Shown here: one piece after another, positions 9,425 to 17,482 of the stretch
Position numbering within the stretch: position 1 is the stretch's first letter
Layout: each line of letters begins with the position of its first letter
Assembly: GCA_023375785.1 (NCBI GenBank)
Contig: SZWC01000510.1
Coordinates: forward strand, 288,041 to 318,975
DNA length: 30,935 nt
Origin: Penium margaritaceum
Lineage: Eukaryota > Streptophyta > Zygnematophyceae > Desmidiales > Peniaceae
Direction: 5' to 3'
Notes under the pieces: generated by a model
Seen by the model: the letters and a program-made list of their open reading frames with translations, nothing else
Told to the model about the DNA's origin: nothing
The model's database searches: none
Program-made: the position numbers and the translations under genes

Positions 9425-10062
9425 TGAGAAATGGCTAGGAAGCTTCCTAACCTTGCATGTGGCGACACTGTCCAGTCAGCTAAAGCACTAGCAAGCAAGC
9501 AGGTGCAAGAAACAGCAAGGATCAGGCAAGGGAGATGCGTAAAGTCTCATAAGCTCCAATAGCTTAGTAATGCAGAGAGGAATGACAACTGACAAGCACA
9601 CATCATAAATACCTGCCGTGGCACACGGCGGGTGAAGCACGCGACAGTGTCAGTTTGTCCTAAAACCGGCTCACAACCACTGTTTTGGCCGCAACTCTGC
9701 ACACAAGCATCCAAACGCAACACCGTTTCAACTTAGAGATGCAGAATCTCGAGCCGGTCGCTACGACTGGTCACACGCACAAGTCCGGCATCGATCAGTG
9801 GACAGACAATGCAAAACATGCAAATCGGGCTCGAGAGGCAGTCCACCGAGAAAACTCTAACGTCTGCAGAAAAACTGTCGAGCACCCCAGCAAGCACCCG
9901 GGACGTCGTGGTAGCGGTCTGGCAGCTGTTGGTGGATGGATCCACCAACCGTCAGTGCTCCGGCGCCAGCTGGGCCCGCATCGGGGATCTGCACGAGCAT
10001 GGACACGGCCGAGTGGTCACAATAAGCTGTACAAATGGACGAAAACAACTCACATCACAACA
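9425..10062 (-). repeat. 5' LTR of copia 1
   Basis: This 638-bp promoter LTR has TG...CA ends and a 3' partner at 1029-1666. The U3/R/U5 division is not resolved, but a TATTTATG box (9604-9611, minus strand) sits in a context conserved in both LTRs and in the fragment near 23,625. The U5 end holds the palindrome TAGGAAGCTTCCTA at 9436-9449. Confidence 0.95.
9604..9611 (-). promoter_or_regulatory. Probable TATA box in the copia 1 5' LTR
   Basis: TATTTATG preceded by GGCAGG on the minus strand. The same box is kept at 1208-1215 and in the LTR fragment near 23,625, while surrounding bases vary. That conservation supports a core promoter. The start site is not visible. Confidence 0.55.
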
Positions 10063-10067
10063 GGTAG
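10063..10067. repeat. Target-site duplication of copia 1, right copy (GGTAG)
   Basis: An exact repeat of 1024-1028, directly after the CA end of the right LTR. Confidence 0.93.
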
Positions 10068-10415
10068 TGTGTCCATGCTCGTGCAGATCCGTGATGGACA
10101 CAATCACTTCCTCATCCAGAAGAACCTCATCATGTCCCGTACATGCTTGTGCACATCCTTGATGCGGACCTAGCTGACGGCAGTGCACCGACGTGTGGTG
10201 AATGCACCCATCAACAGCGACCAAAAAACTTCCACGTCCCTAGTGCTTGCTGGGGTGCTCTGCAATTTTTCTACAATCGTTAAAGTTTTCTTAGTGGACT
10301 GGATCTTGAGCCCGATTTTCATGTTTTACATTGTGTGTCCCCTAGTCAATTCCGGACTTATGCGTGTGACAATCGTAGCGCCCGGCTCAAGGTTTTGCAT
10401 CTCTAGGTTAAGACG
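10063..10415 (+). repeat. Decayed LTR of the copia 1 family, plus orientation
   Basis: The stretch from GTGTCCATGCTCGTGCAGATC through GCTTGCTGGGGTGCTC and GCATCTCTAGGTTAAGACG follows the copia 1 LTR read in the opposite direction. It has many substitutions and an extra segment of about 70 nt near 10,096-10,160. The U5 end is missing. It abuts the minus-strand LTR, so the two face each other with no spacer. Confidence 0.8.
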
Positions 10416-10698
10416 AAGGGAATGGAGAGACGGTGAAGAAACACCATTGTATTGAGAGAGCACATTGCATAGAACATAACGTGATAGACGGTGCTTGAAA
10501 AGGTGGAGAGATGGGGAAGAAACATTTAGAAACTTGAGAGTTAGATTGAACAATGAGTGAGAGAGAGGGATATTCCCTCCACCCTCTGTCAGGCCAGCTT
10601 ACGTGCAAACTGCGCAACTGGCCTGTGGAATAATCTAGGAAAACATTTACAAGCTACCAAACAGGGTTTGGGCAGATCCTGGCAAAAGTATGGGCCAC
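10416..10698. other. Unannotated spacer between copia remnants
   Basis: AG-rich sequence with an imperfect internal repeat (GGAGAGACGGTGAAGAAAC near 10,424 and GGAGAGATGGGGAAGAAAC near 10,504). I see no gene or element end. Confidence 0.5.
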
Positions 10699-10703
10699 TC
10701 GGG
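10699..10703. repeat. Target-site duplication of copia 2, left copy (TCGGG)
   Basis: TCGGG lies directly before the TGTTGAAG that opens the 5' LTR and is repeated at 22849-22853 after the 3' LTR. Confidence 0.92.
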
Positions 10704-10998
10704 TGTTGAAGTTCGTTGGCCACTCACATCTCTATGCCCTCTTGTCTTCTCCTCCATGTACACACATGTACAGATTAATTGACATGGACACACCTGGGAA
10801 GACGTCAAGTGCACCCACCATGATTTGCGTCTCTGGCGACTTGACCCAAGTGCTTCACCCAGGATTGCCTTCAGGCACATGCATGGTCATGAATTGATTC
10901 TCTATCTCTCATGTGGGAGATGGTAGGGCCCGTACATTCTTACTGCCGTTCCCTGCATCATGTTTGCTTGCCTTGAGTGTTTTCTGGGGGAGTTGCAT
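10704..10998 (+). repeat. 5' LTR of copia 2, first part
   Basis: Matches 22315-22565 of the 3' LTR but holds about 30 extra nt near 10,835-10,865 and a smaller extra block near 10,968-10,980. It stops at the TGCAT target of the chromovirus. The rest of the LTR resumes at 17157. Confidence 0.92.
10994..10998. repeat. Target-site duplication of the chromovirus, left copy (TGCAT)
   Basis: TGCAT before TGTGAACC is matched by TGCAT at 17152-17156. Removing the insert and one copy restores the uninterrupted GAGCTGCATT-CCCCGGGTGC seen in the copia 2 3' LTR near 22,555. Confidence 0.93.
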
Positions 10999-11767
10999 TG
11001 TGAACCGGGTGCGGTGTGCTAGCCTCAACCAGATGGTGTACGCACCAACCGAAGGCAACAGCGACGAAGGGGAGGCCGGTGCATACCTTCCCGGGGTTGC
11101 GAAAACGTAGGGTCGTCTTGGGGGAGCACGGGAACACGTGTGTCACAGTGGGAGTAAACTGTACTTGTTATTCAAGTGTCAACATACAAGACTATATGTA
11201 CATGATGACACCTCCTAGGCGATTCGAGGTTGCCGAGTCGTGCGCGGCTCCGTACGGGCCTGCGATGAGCGTTTTTTCCAAGCATCACGTAGCTCATCTT
11301 CCCAGATTTCCAACGCACCAAGAATCACATCATTCTGTGGAAGAACGGCCAAGATATGGCCGTTTCCGTGAACCATGGCAATCTGCCGCTGGCAGCACCA
11401 CTAGCGGCGGTGACGGCCGGCCGAAGTGCCCTTTCTGGTAATAACACATCGGGGCGCCATTCCAAAGCGCCCTTGGCCCTCAATGATCCTTGATTGATGG
11501 ACTTACCGGGCCCCAAGTGGCGATTCGGCCTTGTTGTGTCTTTCGAGGGTCGAGCCTTGGTCCTTGGGGACGAATTCATGTCACTTGTTTTCCCCTCGGC
11601 CGGTCCAACCTTTCGCCGGGCGTAACTTCCTTATTTCTTGATGGATCGACCTCGTTCTTGGATCAATCTCACACAGTTTTTCCTGCAGATTCCAGATTTA
11701 CAGTCAGATTTCACATTCAAGGAATCCTCAAGCCGTGATCAGTGCCGTTGGCACTGTCCGGATTACA
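10999..11767 (-). repeat. 3' LTR of the chromovirus (complete)
   Basis: This 769-bp LTR runs from TGTGAACC to GGATTACA on the plus strand; in element orientation it is TGTAATCCGG...TTCACA. The part from about 11,245 to 11,767 aligns with 16622-17151. The outer 245 bp has no counterpart in the 5' LTR copy. Confidence 0.9.
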
Positions 11768-11785
11768 CTCCCCCCCCCCCCTTTA
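11768..11785 (-). other. Polypurine tract of the chromovirus
   Basis: On the minus strand this reads TAAAGGGGGGGGGGGGAG directly before the TGTAATCC of the 3' LTR. The TAA that ends the pol frame forms its first bases. The long G run probably caused the assembly break next to it. Confidence 0.85.
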
Positions 11786-11916
11786 GGAGCGATCCGTCCC
11801 GGTTCGCTCTTGATACTCCCGGAGGATGGCATTCACCCCGCCAACATTGAAGTTACAGGCAGGCTCCCATGAGTTGTGGGTTGCATCATAGCCCTTCCAC
11901 TTGACTAGGTACTCCC

Positions 11917-12098
11917 NNNNNNNNNNNNNNNNNNNNNNNNNNNNNNNNNNNNNNNNNNNNNNNNNNNNNNNNNNNNNNNNNNNNNNNNNNNNNNNNNNNN
12001 NNNNNNNNNNNNNNNNNNNNNNNNNNNNNNNNNNNNNNNNNNNNNNNNNNNNNNNNNNNNNNNNNNNNNNNNNNNNNNNNNNNNNNNNNNNNNNNNNN
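11917..12098. other. 182-base N gap with the same 149 bp on both sides
   Basis: Sequence at 11768-11916 (polypurine tract and end of the chromodomain) recurs at 12099-12247, apart from C-run length, with offset 331. The integrase-to-LTR sequence is continuous if the gap and one copy are removed. The gap is therefore most likely a scaffolding artefact. Confidence 0.9.
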
Positions 12099-12113
12099 CC
12101 CCCCCCCCCCCCT

Positions 12114-12608
12114 TTAGGAGCGATCCGTCCCGGTTCGCTCTTGATACTCCCGGAGGATGGCATTCACCCCGCCAACATTGAAGTTACAGGCAGGCTCCCA
12201 TGAGTTGTGGGTTGCATCATAGCCCTTCCACTTGACTAGGTACTCCCATCCATGGCCACGGCGACGGTTGTCAAGGATGGTCTCCACTTCAAACTCTTGC
12301 TCGCCCTCGATGACCACTGGAGGAGGAGGCTCCGAACCGCGGCCAGGAAAATTCTCGGCTGGATCATGGTAGAGCTTTAGCTTGGAGATGTGGAAGACGT
12401 AGTGGACTGGCATGGAAGGCGGGAGAGCCAACCGTGCCACCACGGGTATCTGTATTTCGAGCACCTCGAACGGACCAAGCCACTGGGGTTTCAACTTGTC
12501 CGACTGGACACCGCGAAGCTTGACGTGCGCGCTGTTGAGAAGCACACGGTCACCGACCTTAAGCATTGCGTCTGCGAGTTGGTGGTCCGCTTGCAATTTC
12601 TGTTGCAC
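12114..12608 (-). CDS. Chromovirus integrase C-terminus with chromodomain
   Basis: The C-terminal end of the pol polyprotein, 164 codons here, ending in TAA next to the polypurine tract. Residues 1-80 are the GPY/F-type tail of gypsy integrase (VGDRVLLNSAHVKLRG, KLKPQWLGPFEVLE, HYVFHISKLKLYH). Residues 105-157 form a chromodomain: EFEVETILDNRRRGHG, then YLVKWKGYDATHNSWEP. The aromatic residues and the LVKWKG-x6-SWEP core are retained. Chromodomains bind methylated histone H3 and are thought to steer integration to heterochromatin. This is the only stop-free domain of appreciable length in the element. Confidence 0.92.
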   Translation of the reverse strand: MQQKLQADHQLADAMLKVGDRVLLNSAHVKLRGVQSDKLKPQWLGPFEVLEIQIPVVARLALPPSMPVHYVFHISKLKLYHDPAENFPGRGSEPPPPVVIEGEQEFEVETILDNRRRGHGWEYLVKWKGYDATHNSWEPACNFNVGGVNAILREYQERTGTDRS

Positions 12609-12620
12609 TTGCGCCTTTGC

Positions 12621-13430
12621 CTATGCATGCCGCGTCGCCACTCAAATATGCGTGAAGTCACGTGCGGTAGACTCCACCGCGGGCACGTTGCTTGCGACGT
12701 GCAAACTGAGGGGCGTTGCGGGCACCATCCTGTTCACCACCTCAAATGGCGCCTTACCGGTGGAGGCGGATGTGGCGAAGTTGTACGCTAGTTCAGCGAC
12801 CGGTAACCGCTGGTTCCACGCCGTCTCGTCCAGATCACCCACTGTACGGAGGAGGTGCTCCAGCATCTGGTTCGTCCACTCTATTCGACCATAAGTTTGG
12901 GGGTGAAAACTGGTCGACAACTGCACCTTGCTGCCGTACCGCTCCATGAGTTCTCACCAGAATTTGCTTGTGAAACGCGGGTCACGGTCACTTACAATGG
13001 ACCGCGGCACGCCATGGAGACGCACCACGTGCTCGAGGAACAACCGAGCCGTGCCTTCCGCGTTCACCGTATCACGCGTCACAATGAAGTGCGACATCTT
13101 GCTGAAGCGATCCACCACCACCAATATCGCATTGTGGGCTGCCGCTGTCATTTGCAAACTCGTGATGAAATCCATGGAGATGTCCTGTCACAACTGCTTG
13201 GGAATGGGCAAGGATTGGAGGAGACCCAGGGTCTTCGTCCTCTGCGCCTTCTGGCGTTGGCACACGTCACAACTCCGGCAGAATTCAGCGACCTCCGATG
13301 ACATGGTGGGCCACCAAAAGAAGCAAGCCACCATCTTCAATGTCTTGTGAGCAGAGAAGTGACCGCTTGGGCCACTGTCATGGCACTCCTCCAAAATCAG
13401 CTATTGAAGCGCGGGCACCGCGGGAACCAC
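12621..13430 (-). pseudogene. Ty3/gypsy integrase (chromovirus)
   Basis: The H2C2 zinc finger is ECHDSGPSGHFSAHKT plus CRSCDVCQRQK (about 13,265-13,395). The core carries ISMDFI (Asp 1), VSDRDPRF (Asp 2, near 12,995) and GRIEWTNQMLE (Glu), so the D-D-E triad is kept, although the usual QTDGQTER motif reads QTYGRIEW. The frame is interrupted by TAG near 13,412, TGA near 13,190 (Trp expected in LWQDISMDF), TGA near 12,955, TGA near 12,643 and TAG near 12,622. It transfers cDNA into the target DNA and continues in frame into the chromodomain. Confidence 0.9.
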
Positions 13431-13451
13431 CACCTGTTGCGTACTGCATCG

Positions 13452-14094
13452 TCACCAATACGGTGCCTCGAAGAAAAATCTCCGAGCGTCGAATTTCCCA
13501 TGCGCCTCGTATCCCTTCGTGAAGAGCTCCAAAAGGAAGGCATGCTCGTGGATGGTGAGAGACGCGACCCGCATCATCAGGTCCGGTCGCCGTGAGAGTG
13601 CGTCAGCTGGGTTGGTGCAATCCAGCCGGTACACGATCTTGTAGTCGAAGTGCGACTCGAGGTACTCCACCCAACGCGCTTACCGCCGGCTCAGGTGCGA
13701 GTGCGTCTTGAAGTAATTCAACGCATGGTGGTCGGTGTAGACCGTACACTTCCGCGTCTCGAGGTAGCACTGCCAGTTCTTGAAGGCTGCGATCACGACG
13801 AGCATCTCCTTGTCATGGGTGACGTAGTTCAGCTATGCCCCGCGCAACTTGCGTGAGTAGTAGGCGACTGGCTGCGACCCGTTGCCAAAGTCTTACAAAA
13901 GGATCCCACCAATGGCCAGGTCCGATGCATCCGGTGCCATTTCAAACTCACGGCCACTGTCGGCCAAGCGCAAGACCGGCGCGGAGGTAAGAGCCCTTTT
14001 GAGACTCTCAAAGGCTTCTTGTTCGCTAACCCCCCAACTCCACTCACGATCCTTGCGAGTGAGATTGGAGAGTGGCACTCACACTCCGCATAGC
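13452..14094 (-). pseudogene. Ty3/gypsy RNase H (chromovirus)
   Basis: RNase H of the RT_RNaseH type: VPLSNLTRKDREWSW, EQEAFESLKRAL, FEMAPDASDLAIGGILL, PVAYYSRKLRGA, LNYVTHDKEMLV, YTDHHALNYF and NPADALSRRPDLM. The catalytic Asp of APDASD and the TDH motif are present. TAA near 13,893 and 13,680 fall exactly where Gln is conserved (GGILLQD and RRQARW), and TAG near 13,833 precedes LNY. A frameshift near 14,085 separates it from RT. Confidence 0.9.
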
Positions 14095-14760
14095 CAAGGA
14101 TAAACTTGTAGTAGTAGTTACAAAAACCAAGGAACACTTGCACATCGTGCACACTACGCAACTTCGGCCACTCGTGCACGGCCGACACCTTGCACGGGTC
14201 CATGGCAATCTATCAATTGCCAATTATGTGTCCAAGGAATTCAACGTTTCCCACCGCGAACTCACACTTAGAGAGCTTTGCATAGAATTTCCCCTTTCTC
14301 AAAATCTCGAGGACCTTCTTCACATGCTCCTCATGCTCCGCCGCTGTCCTGTTGTACACCAAGATATCGTCGAGGTAAACCACCACAAAGTCATCCAAGT
14401 ACAGCCTGAAGATGTTGTTCATCGATGCCATGAAGGTGGCTGACGCATTGGTCAACCCGAAAGGCATCACGAGGAACTCTTAGTGACCATAGCGGGTGCG
14501 GAAGGCCGTCTTTTTTACAACATCTGCTGCGATGCGGATCTGGTGGTAGTCGGAACGGAGGTCAATCTTTGTGAAGAAGCGAGCCGCACAGAGCTGGTCA
14601 AAGAGCTCCTCGGCTCGTGGAAGCGGGTACCGGTTCTTGATAGTCAACTCATTCAATGCCCGGTAGTCCACGCACATGCGCATCTCCCCCGTCTTTTTCT
14701 GCACAAACAAGACAGGTGCAGCGTAAGGAGACAAGGATGGGCGGATGAAGCCCTACTCCG
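14095..14760 (-). pseudogene. Ty3/gypsy reverse transcriptase (chromovirus)
   Basis: Classical RVT_1: [66 protein letters not shown] (catalytic Asp), [34 protein letters not shown] with YLDD at 14366-14377, and FLGFCNYYYKFILGYAE in the connection. Stops: TAG at 14753-14755 in front of GFIRPS, TAA at 14480-14482 (Tyr or Gln expected before EFLVMPFG), and adjacent TGA and TAG near 14,210. The enzyme makes cDNA from genomic RNA. Confidence 0.92.
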
Positions 14761-15627
14761 TCATCTCGGTCAGCTGCTTCTTGAGCTCCTGGAGGTGCGC
14801 GTCGCTCATGCGGTACATTACATGAACATGCGGACACGCTCCAGATTTGAGGTCGATGCGATGGTCCACGTCCCGCATTGGTGGCAGACCCGCCAGGAGG
14901 GTGTCGAGGAATACGTCCTCGAACTCTGTACACACCTTTCGAAGCCCCTCGAGCACCGCGGAAAACTTGCCTTGGGCCCCCGGCTGCTCACGAGTCGCCC
15001 CATGCGACACAATAGGCGCCACGCCCTCTGGTTCGTCAAAATCGTCCTCCATGTCTTGCACGCACGCCAAAAAAATCTGCTCCATTTTTCGAATCGTGCG
15101 CTTAAGTTGCACCAGGTTGAGCATCATAGGCGTCAATTCCTTCTTGCGAGGCACCGACTGCTACAGCACTTCCTCCCTGCAAGTCTCTTCCTCCGCGGCC
15201 TCTTCCTCGGACCACATAGGCAGGGGATACTCGTTGTCTCCGAGCTTGACTGAGACGGTGCGTGCCTCCCAGTTGACGACGGGGTTGTACTTGTGCAGGA
15301 ATTCATGACCGAGGATCACATCGTAATCCTTCATCAGGCACACCCGGTATGCGGTCGTTATGCGAAGCTTCCCCACACGAATGGAGAGGGGACCGGCCTG
15401 GTACCCCACTTCAATCGTGCCGTCCACTTGGTTAGCGGTCCGCTTCTTGTTCGTGAGTGCAAGGCCCCACTTCCGAGCACACTTAATACTAAAAAAACTG
15501 TGGTTCGCACCACAATCCAGCACACTCCCCACCTTCTCCTTTACGCCTTTCACTCGCGCCTCCAAGAGAAGTGCGGACTGCTCCACCTCATACCCTGCAT
15601 CCCATGCCTTGACCTTGGAAACCCCTT
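14761..15627 (-). pseudogene. Ty3/gypsy aspartic protease and PR-RT linker (chromovirus)
   Basis: SVLDCGANHSFFS at about residues 21-33 of the frame from 15586 is the retropepsin active site, with Cys replacing the usual Ser or Thr after Asp24. KDYDVILGHEFLHKYNPVVNW is the conserved second half of RVP_2-type proteases. An acidic segment (SEEEAAEEE), a TAG at 15161-15163 and a linker (DHRIDLKSGACPH, MSDAHLQELKKQ) lead to RT. The frame opens just after a TAA and is shifted from gag, which ends in TGA near 15,635. The two frames do not overlap, so I see no programmed frameshift. Confidence 0.85.
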
Positions 15628-16644
15628 AAAATGTCATAAGGCGTTCGGGTGGGCGGTCAACTGGTGGTTTGGATTGAGAGGAGCCAGAAGTAACGCCATC
15701 TACTCCCGGCTCTCCTCGTTTCCCGACTCCTTTGTTGCTTTCTATGTTTCCTTTGTGGCTTGCTTCCCCTTCCTTTGCCTCTTACCCTTGCCGTCGCCCT
15801 TCTTCGGACTCCGACAATCACGCGCAATGTGGCCAGGCTTGCCACAGTTGTAGCACTTGCGCTGTTGCAAGGCTCCAATCTCCATGGGCGTGTCTTGGCT
15901 CTCGGCTCGCTTGCCGAAACCACCACCATAAGAGTTGTGGCTATTGGTATGAGCCTGTTGCACGCACGATTCATACCGTTCAGCTACTGCGATCATTACC
16001 AATAGGTCGTCGTTGAGGTGGTGCATCACCGTCACAGCGCGGGTGTCGTTTTTGAGGCCATTGCTGTAGTGGAATCACAATTCATGAAACTCAAAGCCAC
16101 AATTGGCGATGATCTCACGAAACCTGCGTGTGTAGGTGGCAACACCGTTAGTTTGGCGAAGCCGGCGCAGTTTGGCACGCGCGTCGTTCCTCACGTCACC
16201 CACGGTGAAGCACTTGATGAACGACTCTGTGAAATACTTTCACGAGGTCGGCCATTTCAGGATAGGGTCGCTACTGCTGTAGGTTGGAGCCATTGGGGTC
16301 GAGATGCCGGTCACGGCCGCAATGCCAGTGACCATTGCTGCTCCATTGCCGTGTGGATTAGACCGCATCACATCGGCCCACCAATCCAACGATGCCCCTC
16401 TCAATAAGGTCACGGCATAGTCGTGGCGCGCCTCTTACCTTGAGGCATCCACGGCGATGGCGGTGAAGTACAATTCCAGTCCGAGTATCCAAGCGTGCGT
16501 AGGTGGCCCATCCTTCTTTGATGGATCGAACGGCTCCGGCTTGGGTGGGCTTGGGACGCCCACCGCAGGTACGTTTGCTGTGGCAACTGTCACTGGTGTT
16601 GTCACGGGACGCTTCGCGAGCCGTGCGTGGCTCTGTACGAGCAT
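15628..16644 (-). pseudogene. Ty3/gypsy gag with zinc knuckle (chromovirus)
   Basis: A Retrotrans_gag-type capsid: GPPTHAWILGLELYF, then EARHDYAVTLLRGASLDWW, YFTESFIKCFTVGD, ARAKLRRLRQTNGVATYTRRFREII and MHHLNDDLLVMIAVAERYE. It ends with CYNCGKPGHIARDC, a perfect C-x2-C-x4-H-x4-C knuckle at 15814-15855, and a Lys/Arg-rich tail. Stops: TAA near 16,433, TGA near 16,240 and 16,065, and TAG near 15,735 and 15,680. The nominal ATG at 16642-16644 lies in sequence shared with the LTR, so the real gag start has probably been lost in the 5' deletion. Confidence 0.88.
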
Positions 16645-17151
16645 GGGATGAGCTTTATCGCCTCAGTATCACGTAGCTCATCTTCCCAGCTTTCCAATGC
16701 ACCAAGAATTGCATCATTCTGTAGAGGAACGGCTGAGATATGGCCGTTTCCGTGAACCATAACAATCTGCCGCTGGCAACACCACTAGCAGCGGTGACGA
16801 CCGCCCGAAGCGCCCTTTCTGGAAAGAACACATCGGGGCGCCATTCCGAAGTACCCTTGGCCCTCAATGATCCTTGATTCATTGACTAACCGGGATCCAA
16901 GGGGCGCTTCGGCCTTGTTGGGTCTTTCGAGGCTCGAGCCTTGGTCCTTGGGGACGAATTCCCGTCACTTGTTTTCCCCTCGGCCAGTCTAACCTTTGGC
17001 CGGGCGTAACTTCCTTAATTCTTGATGGATCGACCCCGTTCTTGGGCCGATCTCGTACGGTTTTTCCTTTAAATTCCAAATCCTTAGTCAGATTCCACAT
17101 TCAAGGAATTCTCAAGCCGTGATCAGTGCCGTTGGCACTGTCCGGCTTACA
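16622..17151 (-). repeat. 5' LTR of the chromovirus, truncated at its inner end
   Basis: Aligns with 11245-11767 of the 3' LTR and has the outer TGTAAGCC end at 17151. The last 245 bp expected at the inner end, the primer site and the gag leader are absent. LTR sequence runs straight into gag near 16,622, so a deletion fused U3/R to gag. Confidence 0.85.
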
Positions 17152-17156
17152 TGCAT
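17152..17156. repeat. Target-site duplication of the chromovirus, right copy (TGCAT)
   Basis: Exact match to 10994-10998. Copia 2 LTR sequence (TTCCCGGGTGCTGATCC) resumes directly after it. Confidence 0.93.
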
Positions 17157-17469
17157 TTCCCGGGTGCTGATCCTTAGGGGGGCACCATGCGGGGTTTACC
17201 TGAGCATTGGTGAGTAGCCACCGTTCGGTTGATACCAAGCGGTCGGGCTCGACCCCCGGGTGGCGGTGTGTACTTGCTCGGGTGTGTTGCTTGTCGCGAG
17301 TGCACGCTCACCAGTTGCTAACTCTCGCCTGCTCCCCCTTCACTCTCTTTGTCTTGGTTTGTCCGAGTTCGTACGACAAGTATTTCACGCTTCCATGGCG
17401 TCCCGTGTGCGTCCTCGTGCCTTGATGCTATCTTGCATACACGTTCCCTAGGAAGTTGCCTGGTAACCA
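17157..17469 (+). repeat. 5' LTR of copia 2, second part
   Basis: Continues the LTR interrupted at 10998 and aligns with 22566-22848. It holds about 30 extra nt near 17,410-17,440 compared with the 3' LTR. It ends GGTAACCA just before the primer site. Confidence 0.9.
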
Positions 17470-17470
17470 C

Positions 17471-17482
17471 TGGCATCAGAGC
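17471..17482 (+). other. Primer-binding site of copia 2 (initiator tRNA-Met, one mismatch)
   Basis: TGGCATCAGAGC lies one base after the 5' LTR end. It differs from the perfect site of copia 1 (TGGTATCAGAGC) by a single T-to-C change. Confidence 0.85.

Larger units (their letters stand above)
1029..10062 (-). mobile_element. Full-length Ty1/copia LTR retrotransposon (copia 1), degenerate
   Basis: The element reads right to left: 5' LTR 9425-10062, primer site 9413-9424, gag, protease, integrase, RT, RNase H, polypurine tract 1667-1680, 3' LTR 1029-1666. The order PR-IN-RT-RH defines Ty1/copia. It is flanked by a perfect GGTAG duplication. It spans 9,034 bp as assembled, but 1,086 bp of gag is duplicated at single-N joins, so the real element is probably about 7.95 kb. 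The LTRs differ by roughly 8% by eye, so the insertion is not recent. At least twelve TAG and two TGA codons, plus about three frameshifts, interrupt the reading frames. Confidence 0.95.
10999..17151 (-). mobile_element. Ty3/gypsy chromovirus nested in the copia 2 5' LTR
   Basis: Element order on the minus strand: truncated 5' LTR (to 17151), gag with zinc knuckle, protease, RT, RNase H, integrase, chromodomain, G-rich polypurine tract, full 3' LTR (10999-11767). IN after RT/RNase H defines Ty3/gypsy, and the terminal chromodomain defines chromoviruses. TGCAT target duplications prove insertion into copia 2. The true length is about 5.8 kb once the duplicated block at the N gap is discounted. 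The 5' LTR lacks its inner end and no primer site is visible, so reverse transcription could not start normally from this copy. Confidence 0.94.
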
